A DNA stretch of 64,000 nucleotides. Source: Diogma glabrata. Taxonomy: Eukaryota; Arthropoda; Insecta; Diptera; Cylindrotomidae. The notes below the pieces were generated by a model. It saw only the letters and a program-made list of their open reading frames with translations. It ran no database searches and was not told the origin of the DNA. Positions 45,300 through 55,680 of the stretch are shown here, piece by piece (the first letter of the stretch is position 1; every line of letters starts with the position of its first letter). The position numbers were made by a program, and so were the translations under genes. The stretch covers positions 98,120,915 through 98,184,914 of the forward strand of contig OY856188.1 of the NCBI GenBank assembly GCA_963693315.1, read 5' to 3'.

Positions 45300-46249
45300 T
45301 TCAACTCAATGTTTTTGGTTTGAATTTAAATCACATTTAAATGCAACCAAATAGATTTAAAAAAATAATACAATTTTATTTGAGTAGAGAGGAAAGAAAA
45401 CCCCAAATTGAATTCAAAATAAAAACAAAATCTAAATTGACAAACCAACAGTCCGAAAACTTGAAACTATGTCTAAGTCCCAGCTGTCAAATCGACAATT
45501 CAAATTCTGAAATCTCAATTGAACTCTGAAATCGTAATTGAATTTTTAAGAGAAATACATCAAAATGTGATGTATCACAACTTATTAGTTGTTTTAGTAA
45601 ATAGTTGTACGGAAGAAATGCCGACCGAAACCTTATATACCAAAGACCTTCGCTATTTTATCCAATTTTGAAATTAATCCAGTTCTTCCATTTTCAAGTG
45701 GAACCGTTTCACATACTAAAGTTTATTGATGATCGCACGCGGTTTTGTCAAACCAAAAAGTTAACTGAGTATTTTTGTCACTCAGTGAATTAATTATTTT
45801 TCCGACGAGCATCAAACAGTTGATTTCTCGAGCGCAGATAAGGAAAAGAAGGTTTTGGGAGACTGCTCTCCTTAATTTTCTTAAAATTTTTTCTGTGTGC
45901 ACATCTGGTTGATATCGGCTGAAGCATTCTCTTGCAAGTTGATTTCAAAATCACCCTATACGTTTGAATTTTCAGAAAATCTTTCATACCACAGCTTTTT
46001 TATTGCACCTATAGTACTTACTCCAAGTATTAAGCCGCTCTAAATTGGTCCGGTTCAAAAAAAACATGTTGATTCATCCAAAACACAAATTTCATCTTTT
46101 ATAGAATTTTTTTTTTGGGAGAGGCAACCATGTAGGCATAGGCTGCCAAGTCCTTTTGAAGAAAACTTGAAGACCTTTTTGGAAAAAAACGAATAGGTTT
46201 GAATAAAACCTTCTATTCATAGATAGTTTGATCCTAAAATCCGGTATGG
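45300..46249. other. Spacer with a short relic of the ACCGGAAGT family
   Basis: At 45657-45735, ATCCAATTTTGAAATTAATC, CAGTTCTTCCATTTTCAAGT and AAAGTTTATTGATGATC resemble 9060-9135 of the ACCGGAAGT family. No gene is recognised in the rest; frames at 45341-45529 and 45790-45987 carry no known motif. Confidence 0.45.
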
Positions 46250-46625
46250 CACCCTAATAGAGTCAAACATTCTCCCACAGGGTAGGGGACTGTTTCATTC
46301 TCTTCAAAACAAAATGGGATTATTTTTATTCAAATCCGTACTATATTTTTATTCACATGATGGTGATCTTAGTCGTCTCACCATTATTCTAAACTCTGAC
46401 CGGGTCAGATTTAATATAAATCCGGTGGTTGATTAACTCACCTCTAGAGTGAACAGCTTAAGGACATTGCAGACTTCTGTGTCACTCCAGTGGGAGTTAA
46501 GTGGGTTTGAAAGCGAACCTGTTCGACTAGCGATCTTTTCCTACCTTTCCCCAAGATTTTCATTATGACCTGGTACCCATATCTGTGAGATACTTGAACC
46601 CGAGATAATTTAAGGACCTAGAACA
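46250..46625 (-). pseudogene. LINE RNase H fragment (I/R1-like)
   Basis: The minus strand reads ISQIWVPGHNENLGER, then a stop, then EKIASRTGSLSNP. This matches the RNase H core W-V-P-G-H-x-g-i-x-G-N-E-x-A-D-x-L-A-R of LINE elements that carry this domain. Further on, LNLTRSEFRIMVRRL resembles their C-terminal segment. Neither full LINE in the window shows an RNase H, so this comes from another lineage. Both ends are eroded. Confidence 0.6.
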
Positions 46626-46756
46626 TTCTTTCACTATTTTTGACTTAATAGTGCACACAAAAAGAAAAAATCGTAGTAACTTGAAAAAAATAACCGTAAA
46701 ATCAAAAAAATACGACACGATTTTTCGCCAAAAGGAATTATTTTTATTTTTAAAGA

Positions 46757-48553
46757 TTTTACTTCGGTCTGAAAGACTTAAGTATTACATTCATGAGCTC
46801 AAAGTGAAATTCGTACCCCTACTTTTTTTGACATGTCTCGACGTTTTAGTACCTCCTGATTCTAAAAAAGCAAAAAAAAAAAAATGTATGTCTGCCGGGC
46901 GGCCGCCGTCATTACCTACGCTGCAGGGATAACCGCTGAAGGGATTTCAAAATTTTTTTTTTCAAAAAATAGGTATGCTCAAGGGACAGGTCCGAAAGGA
47001 CGCTGTGTTCGATAACTGTACCGGAAGTGGGTCGAAAAAATCATTATCTGTGTCAAAAATAGCAAATTTTCATATTTTTGGCTTAAAAAACGTTCATTTA
47101 AAGTGATTACGATTAGGAACATTAATTTTGGAGAAATCTTGATGGTAGGGATTGGTATGCGAGATCAAAAACTTGATTACTGCATTATAATTTTGTCAAA
47201 AAAATGTTGTCAAGTGTGTCAAAAGAAAGATTTTTATTTATTTTTTTACCTAATTTTTTGGAAAAAAAAATAAAATTAATTGTTTGTTTGAAATGAGATT
47301 TTATTATTATTATTGAGAATTATGGCATTATAAGTTTGTCAAAAAAATGTTGTCAAGTGTGTCAAAAGAGAGATTTTTTTTTATTTTTACTCAATTTTTT
47401 GGAAAAAATAAAATTGTTTGTTTGAAATGAAATTTTATTATTATTATTGAGAATTATGGCATTATAAGTTTGTCAAAAAAATGTTGTCAAGTGTGTCAAA
47501 AAATAATTTCATTTATTTTTTAGCCAATTTTTTGGAGAAAAAAATGTAGCTGTTTTTATGACGTAAATGTAATTGAAAATGAAATTGAACATGGCAATTT
47601 TTGAATTTGTTATAGTTTTTGAAATATTTTTGGAATTTTTAAAAAGTTTGTATTTTTGATTTTGCAGTAATTTTTGCATTGTTTTTAGAATTTCGGAAAA
47701 AGTTTTAATTTTTGATTTCGTAAGAGTTCTTGGAATATTTTTAGAATTTTGAAAAATTTTTAATTTTTTATTTTATTATAATTTTTGGAATTTTGAAAAA
47801 ATTTTCAATTTATGATTTTGTAATAATTTTTGCAATATTTTTAGAATTTTGGAAAAAGTTTGAATTTTTAAGAATTTTTTGATTATTATTGGAATTTAGA
47901 AAAAGTTTCAATATTTGATTTTATTCTTATTTTTGGAATATTTTTGGAATTTTGAAAAAGGTTTCAATTTTTGATTTTGTTATAATTTTTGCAATATTTT
48001 TAGAACTATGAAAAAACTAGAATTTTTGAATTTTATATATATATATATTTAGAATTTTGAAAAAAGTTTCATTTTTTGATTTTGTAAGAATTTTTGGAAT
48101 ATTTTTAGAATTTTGAAAAATTTTAAATATGTGATTTTATTATAATTTTGAAAAAAGTTTTAATTTTTGATTTTGTAATAATTTTTGCAATATTTTTAAA
48201 AATTTGGAAAAGTTTAAATTTTTAAGAATTTTTGGAATATTATCGGAATTTAGAAAAAGTTTAAATATTTGATTTTATTCTAATTTTTGGAATTTTGAAA
48301 AAAAATTGATTTTATTTAATTTAGCAATATTTTTGGAATTTTGATTATAATTTTCCGGCAACGTATTGATGTTTCGTGTTAGTTTTGTAATAAGTTTTTA
48401 AACAGAGATAAAAAATACATGTACTTTAATAAAGAGGTATGTTTGATATACATCGCTGCCCAAAACTAAAACCATGTCCTCATAAAAGTTTTATGCTGAA
48501 AACTATATCAAAATCCTTAACCCAGACCGAAGTCTTGATATCTCAGAGCTGTC
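46757..48553 (+). repeat. 1.8 kb minisatellite-bearing repeat family, copy B
   Basis: Direct-orientation homologue of 33662-35503. It has the same start (ACTTCGGTCTGAAAGACTTA), core block (TACGCTGCAGGG, GTACCGGAAGTGGGTC), ~140-bp units (GAATTATGGCATTATAAG at about 47320 and 47453), AT minisatellite (about 47620-48320) and end (CAGACCGAAGTCTTGATATC). Unit numbers and spacing differ from copy A. There is no coding capacity. Confidence 0.85.
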
Positions 48554-48829
48554 AGAGCAATATTTTTATTTTACATTAAAGTTGTGTTTGTTGTAATTCA
48601 TTAATTTTCTCCAATTTTTCACATTTAGCTGTTAAAAAATTAGAAAAAACTGAAAATGAACCTAATACAAGCTGCCCCAAAGTCTCAGATGTACTTCAGA
48701 ATGTTTTAAATAACTTTGTTCATACACAAGTGGGTTGAAAAGTTTGTTGAAAATATTTTACTTTTATTTTTGAATATCTCTGTAGTATATTATTATAGGT
48801 AATGCGAACTGGAAAAGAAAGTATAACTG

Positions 48830-50250
48830 ACAGCAAAGATGATATCCATCAATTCTGGCAATGACGGAGGACTAAGTGAGTCGTACGGAAGATTAGCAGA
48901 CATACTGATTATGCGCCTTTTCTCCTTAGCTGTTCCGTAACTGATAATTCCAACCAACCTTAAAATAACTCAGCCTTTTATGTGATGATATGCAGGTTCT
49001 GGTTTTGAAAGGCCCCCCTTCATACAGAATGTCTCTTCGTGGAAAAACTGAATACTCTGTTTTTAATGATATAAGGCTCATGAATTTATGATATTATTTT
49101 GTATGAACCTTTGTAACAAGTGAACTCATGTGATATGACCCTATATTATGCTATTTTGCAGACTGATTTGTCGAGACTCAGGCTTGTGTCTTTAACCCCG
49201 ATCCAATAAACATTACATTTACTGAACCGCACAATCCCACAGAAGTTTCCTTTAACAGAGGTTTTATCCTTAGCCAATTTTTCCCCCGTACGCTCGTCTT
49301 CTCCATTTGAATTTGTCCAAGTTATTTTGCCGTCTAAGACCACAACAAGGTCATCTCAGATTGTCTATGACCGTTAATCCAGATTTTGGCAAGATTCATC
49401 AGAGGGAGACCACAGACCTTCATTGTTGAAAGCTTTGCTCCTTCCCATGAAATGCAACTTGGAATATCCTCCAGTTTAATAAGAAGTCGTTTGAGCATCG
49501 AAAATAAAGTTTTTCTTCTTACATCGACAATTCGACACCTCATCAAACTTTGGGACAGTCCCTTTTTGTCTCAGCATATCTTCAAACAGGCGTTGCCGGA
49601 TCAAATTGCTTTGTTACTGGCCAATTCTTCCATTTTTTTATCAAACAACTCCAATTAGCCCTCTCTTGGCTGCACTTGCTTAGCTTGATGCAAGTTTGTT
49701 CGGACCCGGCTCTGTCGTTGATTTCAATGGAATCACTGGGACATTATGATTCACCTTTGCACTTTTGGGTTCAAGTTCAATGTGAGTCGTTTTGTCATGT
49801 CCTTGTATAGGATTTGGACTTCCTCTACTATATACGCAGGCTTGTCTTGCGACCGAAGACCGGGTTGATTTGTATACCAATCTGTTTGATCTCAGCCATA
49901 GTGTACAAGGGAGATGTTATTGCATATCGACCGCTGGAGGTAGTAGCCTCCTCTTCAATACATGTTTGCAGAAAAGATCTTTGTTTTCCTCTTTTTTCTC
50001 CTCATTGAGTCACAGATCTTCTCAGATCTCAGAAGCATGCATTTTTGAAGATTTGTTGACCTCCGATTCCGGTTGCACCTGATGAAGACTTTCCAGAGAC
50101 CTCTTTAAATGTTCAAGAGCCATGTGTGATATAACCCTAATTTTCACTACCTAATCTCGTTATAAGTGGCTTTACTGCAAGATCTAGGAAATTTTAGATC
50201 TGTGGCTGTGCTACCGTCCACAGAGATTTCGTCTGGTTCTGCGTTAATGT
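48830..50250 (-). pseudogene. Unrecognised coding-like relic
   Basis: About 1.4 kb that is less AT-rich than its flanks and, on the minus strand, reads as protein-like stretches in shifting frames. Examples are LVYKSTRSSVARQACVYSRG, VVVLDGKITWTNSNGEDERT (49146-49343 and upstream), LMNLAKIWINGHRQSEMTLL, and RLVGIISYGTAKEKRRIISM near 48900. Stops interrupt every frame. It ends just outside the copia 3' LTR. I cannot name the family; a decayed gag or ORF1, another transposon protein, or a host pseudogene are all possible. Confidence 0.4.
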
Positions 50251-50266
50251 TTTTAAATGGCGTAAA

Positions 50267-50392
50267 TGTTAAAAATCCTTATTTTTTGAAATAGAAATTA
50301 TGAATACATTTATTTAAAATAAACATAGATATAAAATACAAAGAAACATTGATGAATAACAAACAAGTGGATAATAGCTTTTAATTACAACA
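50267..50392 (-). repeat. Copia 3' LTR
   Basis: Starts TGTTGTAATTAAAAGC at 50392 and ends GATTTTTAACA at 50267 on the minus strand, about 126 bp. It differs from the 5' LTR by substitutions and a few indels. Confidence 0.88.
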
Positions 50393-50401
50393 CCCTTTCG
50401 C
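50393..50401 (-). promoter_or_regulatory. Copia polypurine tract
   Basis: The minus strand reads GCGAAAGGG immediately before the 3' LTR start TGTTG. This is the expected plus-strand primer position. Confidence 0.65.
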
Positions 50402-51132
50402 AAAGGAATGATCCAAGTTTAATTCCAAGTAAACGCCGGAACTTCTCATTTTTTAGTCTCGGGAGATTTTTAGTCAATACATCAGTCATCATTTCATCTT
50501 TTTGTTGATACTGAAGGTCTGCGATGTGTTTTTCATAAATCACCCTGACATAATGAAAACGGATGTCGCTATGTTTGCTGAGTGCTGAGCATTTAAATTA
50601 TCATTCTTAAATGTAATGGAATCTCCGATGGCATCACCAAAACCTTACTCCTTTACGAAATTATCCAAATACACAGCTTCTTTTCCTGCTTGAGATAAGC
50701 TAATTTATTCCGCCTCGGGACTACTGAGTGTAATGGAGGATTTCTTCTTTGATTCCCAGTTAACAGCCACTCCAGAAAACGAAAACACAAAACCAGAGTA
50801 AGATTTACGGTCTAACTTATCACTCCCACAATCTGCATCTGCAAAACCTTGCATCATATTGAAACTCTTCTCATATAATAAGTGAGCATTTTTGGTATAC
50901 TTCAAATACCTCAACAAGTGCTTAGCAACATTCAAAGTTCTTCATGTTGATTGTGATTGAATTGAGACAATTTGTTGACAGAAAATGTTATAACTAGACG
51001 AGTACAAATTGAAAGATATAACAATGATCCAATGAGTGACTGATACTCCTTGATGTCAACCTTCTTGCAACCTGAAATACACTCATTATATTTAAAAAAC
51101 TTCACTTCAGTATTCAAAGGTGTATACACCAT
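50400..51132 (-). pseudogene. Copia RNase H
   Basis: EYQSLIGSLLYLSICTRLVI and NKLSQFNHNQHEEL (50932-51132) are the conserved RT-RNase H connection. AKHLLRYLKYTKN, then GFADADCGSDKLDRKSYSGF and SSPEAE (50705-50935), are the RNase H core. The C-terminus MMTDVLTKNLPRLKNEKF lies near 50480. There is one frame change at about 50934 and stops beyond 50705. Confidence 0.9.
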
Positions 51133-51139
51133 TTTACAT

Positions 51140-51800
51140 TCAAAACCATGTCAGATTTTTCCAAAATATTTTCAATGAACTTACGTTGGTTTAACTTGAC
51201 ACTTCTTTGCTAAAAAGCCTTTCAATGTGGACTCTTAAATAAAATAAAAGTCCCCATTATCGACAAGTTCAAACTCCTTGTTGATTTGACCTTTTATGCG
51301 ATATATAGACTCTAAACTCGACATGGTATTACAAGATCATCAACATAAACACCTATTAAATGTTTCTCACCTTAAAGTTATTAGTGTAAACACAAGCATC
51401 TCCATTTAATTGTTTAAAGCCAATTTTTAGAAGAGTCTCATGAATCTTGGCATTCCATTCTTATCCAGTTTGCTTCTAACCGTACAATGATTTTCTGAGC
51501 TTGCAAATTTTATACTTAGAAATTATATTTTCAGGTAACTTGATGTAAATGTCATCATGAAGATCTCCATTTAGGAACGCAGTCGTAATATCTACGCGAT
51601 GGATCAAAAGTTTTGGCCAGCTAAAGATAATATTATACGAATTTAAGATTGTCTCACAACAGGTGAAAATGTTTCAAAATAATCGATGTTATATTTTTTA
51701 GAATAGCCTTTAGCAACGAGTCTTGCTTTAAGTCTTTCAATTGTTCCATCTGTTTTTCTTTTCAGTTCAAAAACCATCTGCAACCAATAATATGACATTT
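51140..51800 (-). pseudogene. Copia reverse transcriptase
   Basis: RVDITTAFLNGDLHDDIYIK contains the first catalytic Asp (motif A of copia RT). KLRKSLYG and NWL-type segments follow, then LIGVYVDDLVI with the YVDD box at 51348-51337. RKFIENILEKS closes the domain. Frameshifts and stops separate these blocks. Confidence 0.88.
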
Positions 51801-52019
51801 TTTAGGTTCATCAACAATGTCCCAAGTACGATTTTTCTCGAGAGAACCTTATCCCTTCTGTATAGCTTCATCCCTTTTTTCCGATTCCTTAGAACTTTGA
51901 ATTCAGCTACAGTCTTAGGCACTTCTTCTGATGACACATTATTTACCGTTTGATATTGTTTTTTGAGACGAACTCTTAAGCCAGTTCTCAACAGTTTTGG
52001 TCTTCCTCTACCTCTACGT

Positions 52020-53590
52020 CTTGGAGATCCCGTTATATTTTCCTCTTAAGCATTTTCAGATAAAAACAAGGAACCACCATCAATAGGAACTTCTTTGTTT
52101 TCCAACCGATTAGTTGGATCATCATCCAAATCTTCTGGATACACTGAAAAAAACATGTCCTATTTCCAATCGAAATGCAATTGTCTCAACCTCACCGTGC
52201 GGTCATATATGGCGAATCAAACTACGAAATTGCTTCAACAACTCTACAATTATAAATCGATGAAGTTGAGACAATCACACGAAATATTTATGTGAATTTA
52301 AAATATAGTTCAATTAATCTCAAATACTTAAACTTTAAAATGAAAAATTCATGATATAAGGCCAAAGAAAATTTGTTTCAGGGAAATAGTTATTATCTTT
52401 ATTCAACTACTGTTATATTGGATATAACACTTTAAATTTTAAATAAACCTCATTCTGTTGTTAGGAAAATGTTATCGTGTAGTTGTCCCAATCACAGTGA
52501 AATTGTTTACAAATAATTTTTCTTTGCATGAATAATCAATTGCCAACTTCGAGATGAGGTTGTCATGAACTTCAATTTTTTTTTCAGTGTATGGCATTTT
52601 AAATACAACAACTTCTGAATTTGACGCAACGTTGGTAATTCCAGTGTCAGAAACAGTTCTTTCAAAAAATTGCACATCTTTGGTAGTGATGATTGATTTG
52701 ATCTCAACATCATAAACCCTATAAGCTTTGGATCACTCTGCGTACCCCATCATCACCTGACTTTTTATTCAAATAAACAGCTCTACTACCAAAAACTTTA
52801 AACTGCTTCACACTCGGCTTTTTACCTGTCCAAATCTCAAATGGTGTTTTAGTTTCCAATATTTTTTATGTACAACTTTGTAGCTTCTTCCCAAAAGCTA
52901 TGGTTTAATTTAAATTAAAGCAAAAGACACCTTACTATTTTCATTAGAGTTCTGTTTGCTCTTTCTGCAACTCCATTCTGTTGCGGTGTATAAAACGGTG
53001 GTGATTGATGTTGTATACAAGCTTCTTTCAAAAATATATTGAACTAGTTGCTCATACACTCTCCAGAATTGTATGTTTTCAGTTTTTTTAGCTTACAAAA
53101 AGTTGCACATTCGACCATCGACTTCAACTCCTTGAACCTTTGAAACACTTCACTTTTCGATTTTAACAAATAAATGAAGTTCTTCCTGGATTGGATTTGT
53201 CATCAATCAATGTTAAAATATAACGAGCTCATCCAGCATATTGAACTCAAGGGACTGATTTCTTCTGGAATACCATGAAATCAAAAGCCATACCACATGT
53301 CAACTAATTTCTTCAAACTAGCTCCATTTCAATGTCTAAAACGCTCGAGTCATTGCATCAAAGTTCTTCTTTCAAAACTGACATTTTGTTGACTTTCAAA
53401 AAAAAAATACATATTAGCCTTAAAAAAATGTCTTCTTGGGAATTCATTACTGAATACTATAGTTACCATAGTTTTTCAATTTGCTAACCGACAAGTAATT
53501 AGTCTTTAATGACGGTGCATACAAAACATCCTTAATCAACACTGTTTCATCATCTGTAACAAATTTAACATTTCCAAGACCTTCTACTAC
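52020..53590 (-). pseudogene. Copia integrase, split by a MITE
   Basis: The diagnostic block is PPFYTPQQNGVAERANRTL at about 53010-52955, carrying the catalytic Glu region. Then come the conserved KVFGSRAVYLNKKSG and the segment FFERTVSDTGI. The MITE at 52142-52589 lies within the C-terminal part. The N-terminal zinc-binding region (53100-53590) has many stops. Confidence 0.85.
52142..52589 (+). mobile_element. TA-flanked MITE, copy C (448 bp), inside copia pol
   Basis: Ends CACTGAAAAAAA and TTTTTTTCAGTG with TA on both sides (52140-52141 and 52590-52591). Only a few differences from copy A are visible. The copia integrase reads across the site when the MITE is skipped, so this is a secondary insertion. 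Confidence 0.9.
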
Positions 53591-53594
53591 AAGA

Positions 53595-53987
53595 TTAATA
53601 ATTAACCAGGTAGAGTTTTACATTTTCCATGCGTAAATCGCTGAATTTTTCTTTTACATAAGACATATGTGAACAAGCTCCACTATCCAGACAACATTTT
53701 TCAGTAACTATTACCACCACTGCCAAGGCACGCTGTAATACTGCCAACATTTTCTTGCTTCTTTCTGCCATTTCCATAGTACATTCATTTGAAAAATTAC
53801 ACTTTTTCTTGCAACTAAAGCACTTAACAGTTCTCCGAAAAACCCTTTTCATCTGATTCTCTGCCACTTTGTTAATACTCTCTCCAATAGCTTCACCATC
53901 AAAAACATGATTTGCTCTTATAGCTTCATCTTCTAGAAACTTCATCTTGAGAAATGTAATTCTTGGGAGGACATCTCTGCTTTCCAT
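53595..53987 (-). pseudogene. Copia gag zinc knuckle and protease start
   Basis: This 130-codon frame has a nucleocapsid knuckle, CFSCKKKCNFSNEC. It is the usual C-x2-C-x4-H-x4-C with the His replaced by Asn. Then comes CLDSGACSHMS, the copia protease active site (D-S-G-A), at about 53695-53663. The rest of the protease decays after 53595. Confidence 0.85.
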
Positions 53988-54442
53988 GGCAATGACAAAA
54001 TTCTCGTATATGAATCACTCAAACTACACAGCAGCAAACTTCCAGCAACTCTTGAGGAATAGTGAAGTCTGCCCCTTGAAAATTTTCACAAACTTCAGAA
54101 AAATCTTTAAGATCACCATCAATCGAAACATTATCCTTTATCCTCACCTGCATTAATTGCTTGAACCATTCATCTATCAATTGCTTGAACCAGTAAGCCA
54201 TTCTAGCTGGTCCTTTAGGTTGATGGATCTGTTCCCATTTATCCGTTGGCTTCTTTGCAGCTTTTGGCATCTTTGATGTTGATTAACTCACTGGGTTTCA
54301 CCGATAGAATGAAAGTGGCAAGTGCTTTGTCATATATCTCCTTCCAATTTAGTAACTCAGCTGATTCTTGCGGCATCACAAAGTCCGGCTCATAGAAAAT
54401 ATGATCACAATAAACGTGATGAATCAAAATCTCTTTCATCAT
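53988..54442 (-). pseudogene. Copia gag, N-terminal part
   Basis: Overlapping frames (54239-54442 and 54019-54270) show NWKEIYDKALATFILSVKP and KGPARMAYWFKQLIDEW. These match the copia Gag/UBN2-type plan (repeated ALxxIxLsv, then W..L...y....a....L...L). A local duplication, IDEWFKQL after WFKQL, is visible near 54150-54190. A frameshift near 54245 separates the pieces. Confidence 0.75.
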
Positions 54443-54561
54443 AATCTTCTATGTGGGATAATTGCTGTTATCTAACTACTCACTATTGAACAGCGAGCTC
54501 ATTTTGTCTTTGAATCAGACAAAAACAAAAACAGACAAAACTTTTAAATCAATGGACAAAC

Positions 54562-54571
54562 GCCCATAACC
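54562..54571 (-). promoter_or_regulatory. Copia primer-binding site (initiator-Met tRNA half)
   Basis: Directly inside the 5' LTR the minus strand reads GGTTATGGGC. It is complementary to the anticodon-region segment GCCCAUAACC of initiator methionine tRNA, the internal-half priming known for Drosophila copia. The match stops after 10 bases. Confidence 0.75.
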
Positions 54572-54704
54572 TGTTTAAAGTCCTTATTTGTTGAAATAGA
54601 TATAACAAATGCCATTTATTTATAATAAAACAAAGAAATAAAATACAAAGAAACATTGATGAATTGAATATCAAACAAGTGGATAATGTCTTTGAATAAC
54701 AACA
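54572..54704 (-). repeat. Copia 5' LTR
   Basis: Starts TGTTGTTATTCAAAGAC at 54704 and ends ACTTTAAACA at 54572 on the minus strand, about 133 bp. It shares AAATACAAAGAAACATTGAT and AACAAGTGGATAAT with the other LTR. LTRs this short are within the range seen in copia-like elements. Confidence 0.88.
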
Positions 54705-54709
54705 GTAAC

Positions 54710-55385
54710 GTTTTTTTGTGTGTCAGTTGTAACTTCTTGTACATTTTTCCACGAGAACGGGTGGAAAAACGGTCGAGCCAAGCAAATCCGCCATTATAGA
54801 AACTTGCTCGAATACAGATTTATTATTTGATTTTACAGTACAAAAGGGAAATAGTTTTCTTGAATTTTTTTTTGTTTCTTTGAAGAAAATAATGTATATT
54901 TATTTATATTTAAAAATAATGATTTTGATATCATGCCATTATGATCTTTAAAAAATTTACTGCAGTGGTTTTTCTTTAATATCCATAAACCCCACAATTT
55001 GCAGTACATTAACTTTGCAAAAATTTTAAAAGAAAAAATGGAATGGGACACTGTAATCAATATTGTTTATTGCGAAAAAGCCAAATTTAATTATTTTAAG
55101 CTTATATTAAAAATGTTTCTCATGATTTAGTATTTTAATTAACTGATGTAAATGTATTACAAAAGTACGTATTTTTGTACTTGTATGTATTTAATTTTAT
55201 ATCTAAGGGATCAGTAACAATGTCCCGGGGTCTTGAGGTTGTAAAGTGTGATAGTGTGGGTTCGAACTCATGCAAAACACGTAAAATAAACGGACTTTTT
55301 GTCTGTGAAATTTCCAACCATACCTTTGAATTGAATTCAATCTCTTGAAGGAAACAGTTTTTATTGTTTTGTAAATGTGTTTTGT
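54710..55385. other. Spacer with one tRNA-like B box
   Basis: GTGTGGGTTCGAACTCA near 55255 resembles a pol III B box, preceded by a weak promoter-like stretch. It is too degraded to call. Otherwise AT-rich without a recognisable gene. Confidence 0.4.
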
Positions 55386-55680
55386 TTTTGATCTACGGGT
55401 GCGATAACCCCGCGTACTTGAGTCCCTGCTATTCACATACGAGTAAACGTAAGATATCACATATCACTGACAATAGCAGTGAGATATCACTAGCCAAGGA
55501 GTGCTGGCAGACGAACTCTATTCAGTAAGCCCTCAACCGTAGCTTATTCCTTGATAATGGTACAATATTGCTTGCTCCAACACTCGAGCCTTCATATAAT
55601 TCTTGTGTGGGTTTTTTTATTATTAAATACAGTGCCTCACATATGTGTTGTGACACATATTGTATATCCTACTACATAGC
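55386..55680 (+). repeat. SINE-like repeat sharing the LINE 3' tail, copy 2
   Basis: Same family and orientation as 36552-36905 (TTTGATCTACGGGTGCGATA, CCCCGCGTACT, GATATCACATATCACTG, GAACTCTATTCAGTAAG). It ends TGTTGTGACACATATTGTAT and CCTACTAC, the tail shared with the 12.7 kb LINE. It is shorter than copy 1 because of internal deletions. Confidence 0.65.

Larger units (their letters stand above)
50267..54704 (-). mobile_element. Ty1/copia LTR retrotransposon, full-length but decayed
   Basis: 4.44 kb, or about 4.0 kb without the nested MITE, bounded by two related LTRs. On the minus strand, order is gag, protease, integrase, RT, RNase H, which defines Ty1/copia. LTR ends are TGTTG...AACA. 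Flanking bases GTAAA (50262-50266) and GTAAC (54705-54709) look like a 5-bp target duplication with one change. All coding parts contain stops and shifts, and the two LTRs have diverged visibly, so it is an old insertion. Confidence 0.92.
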
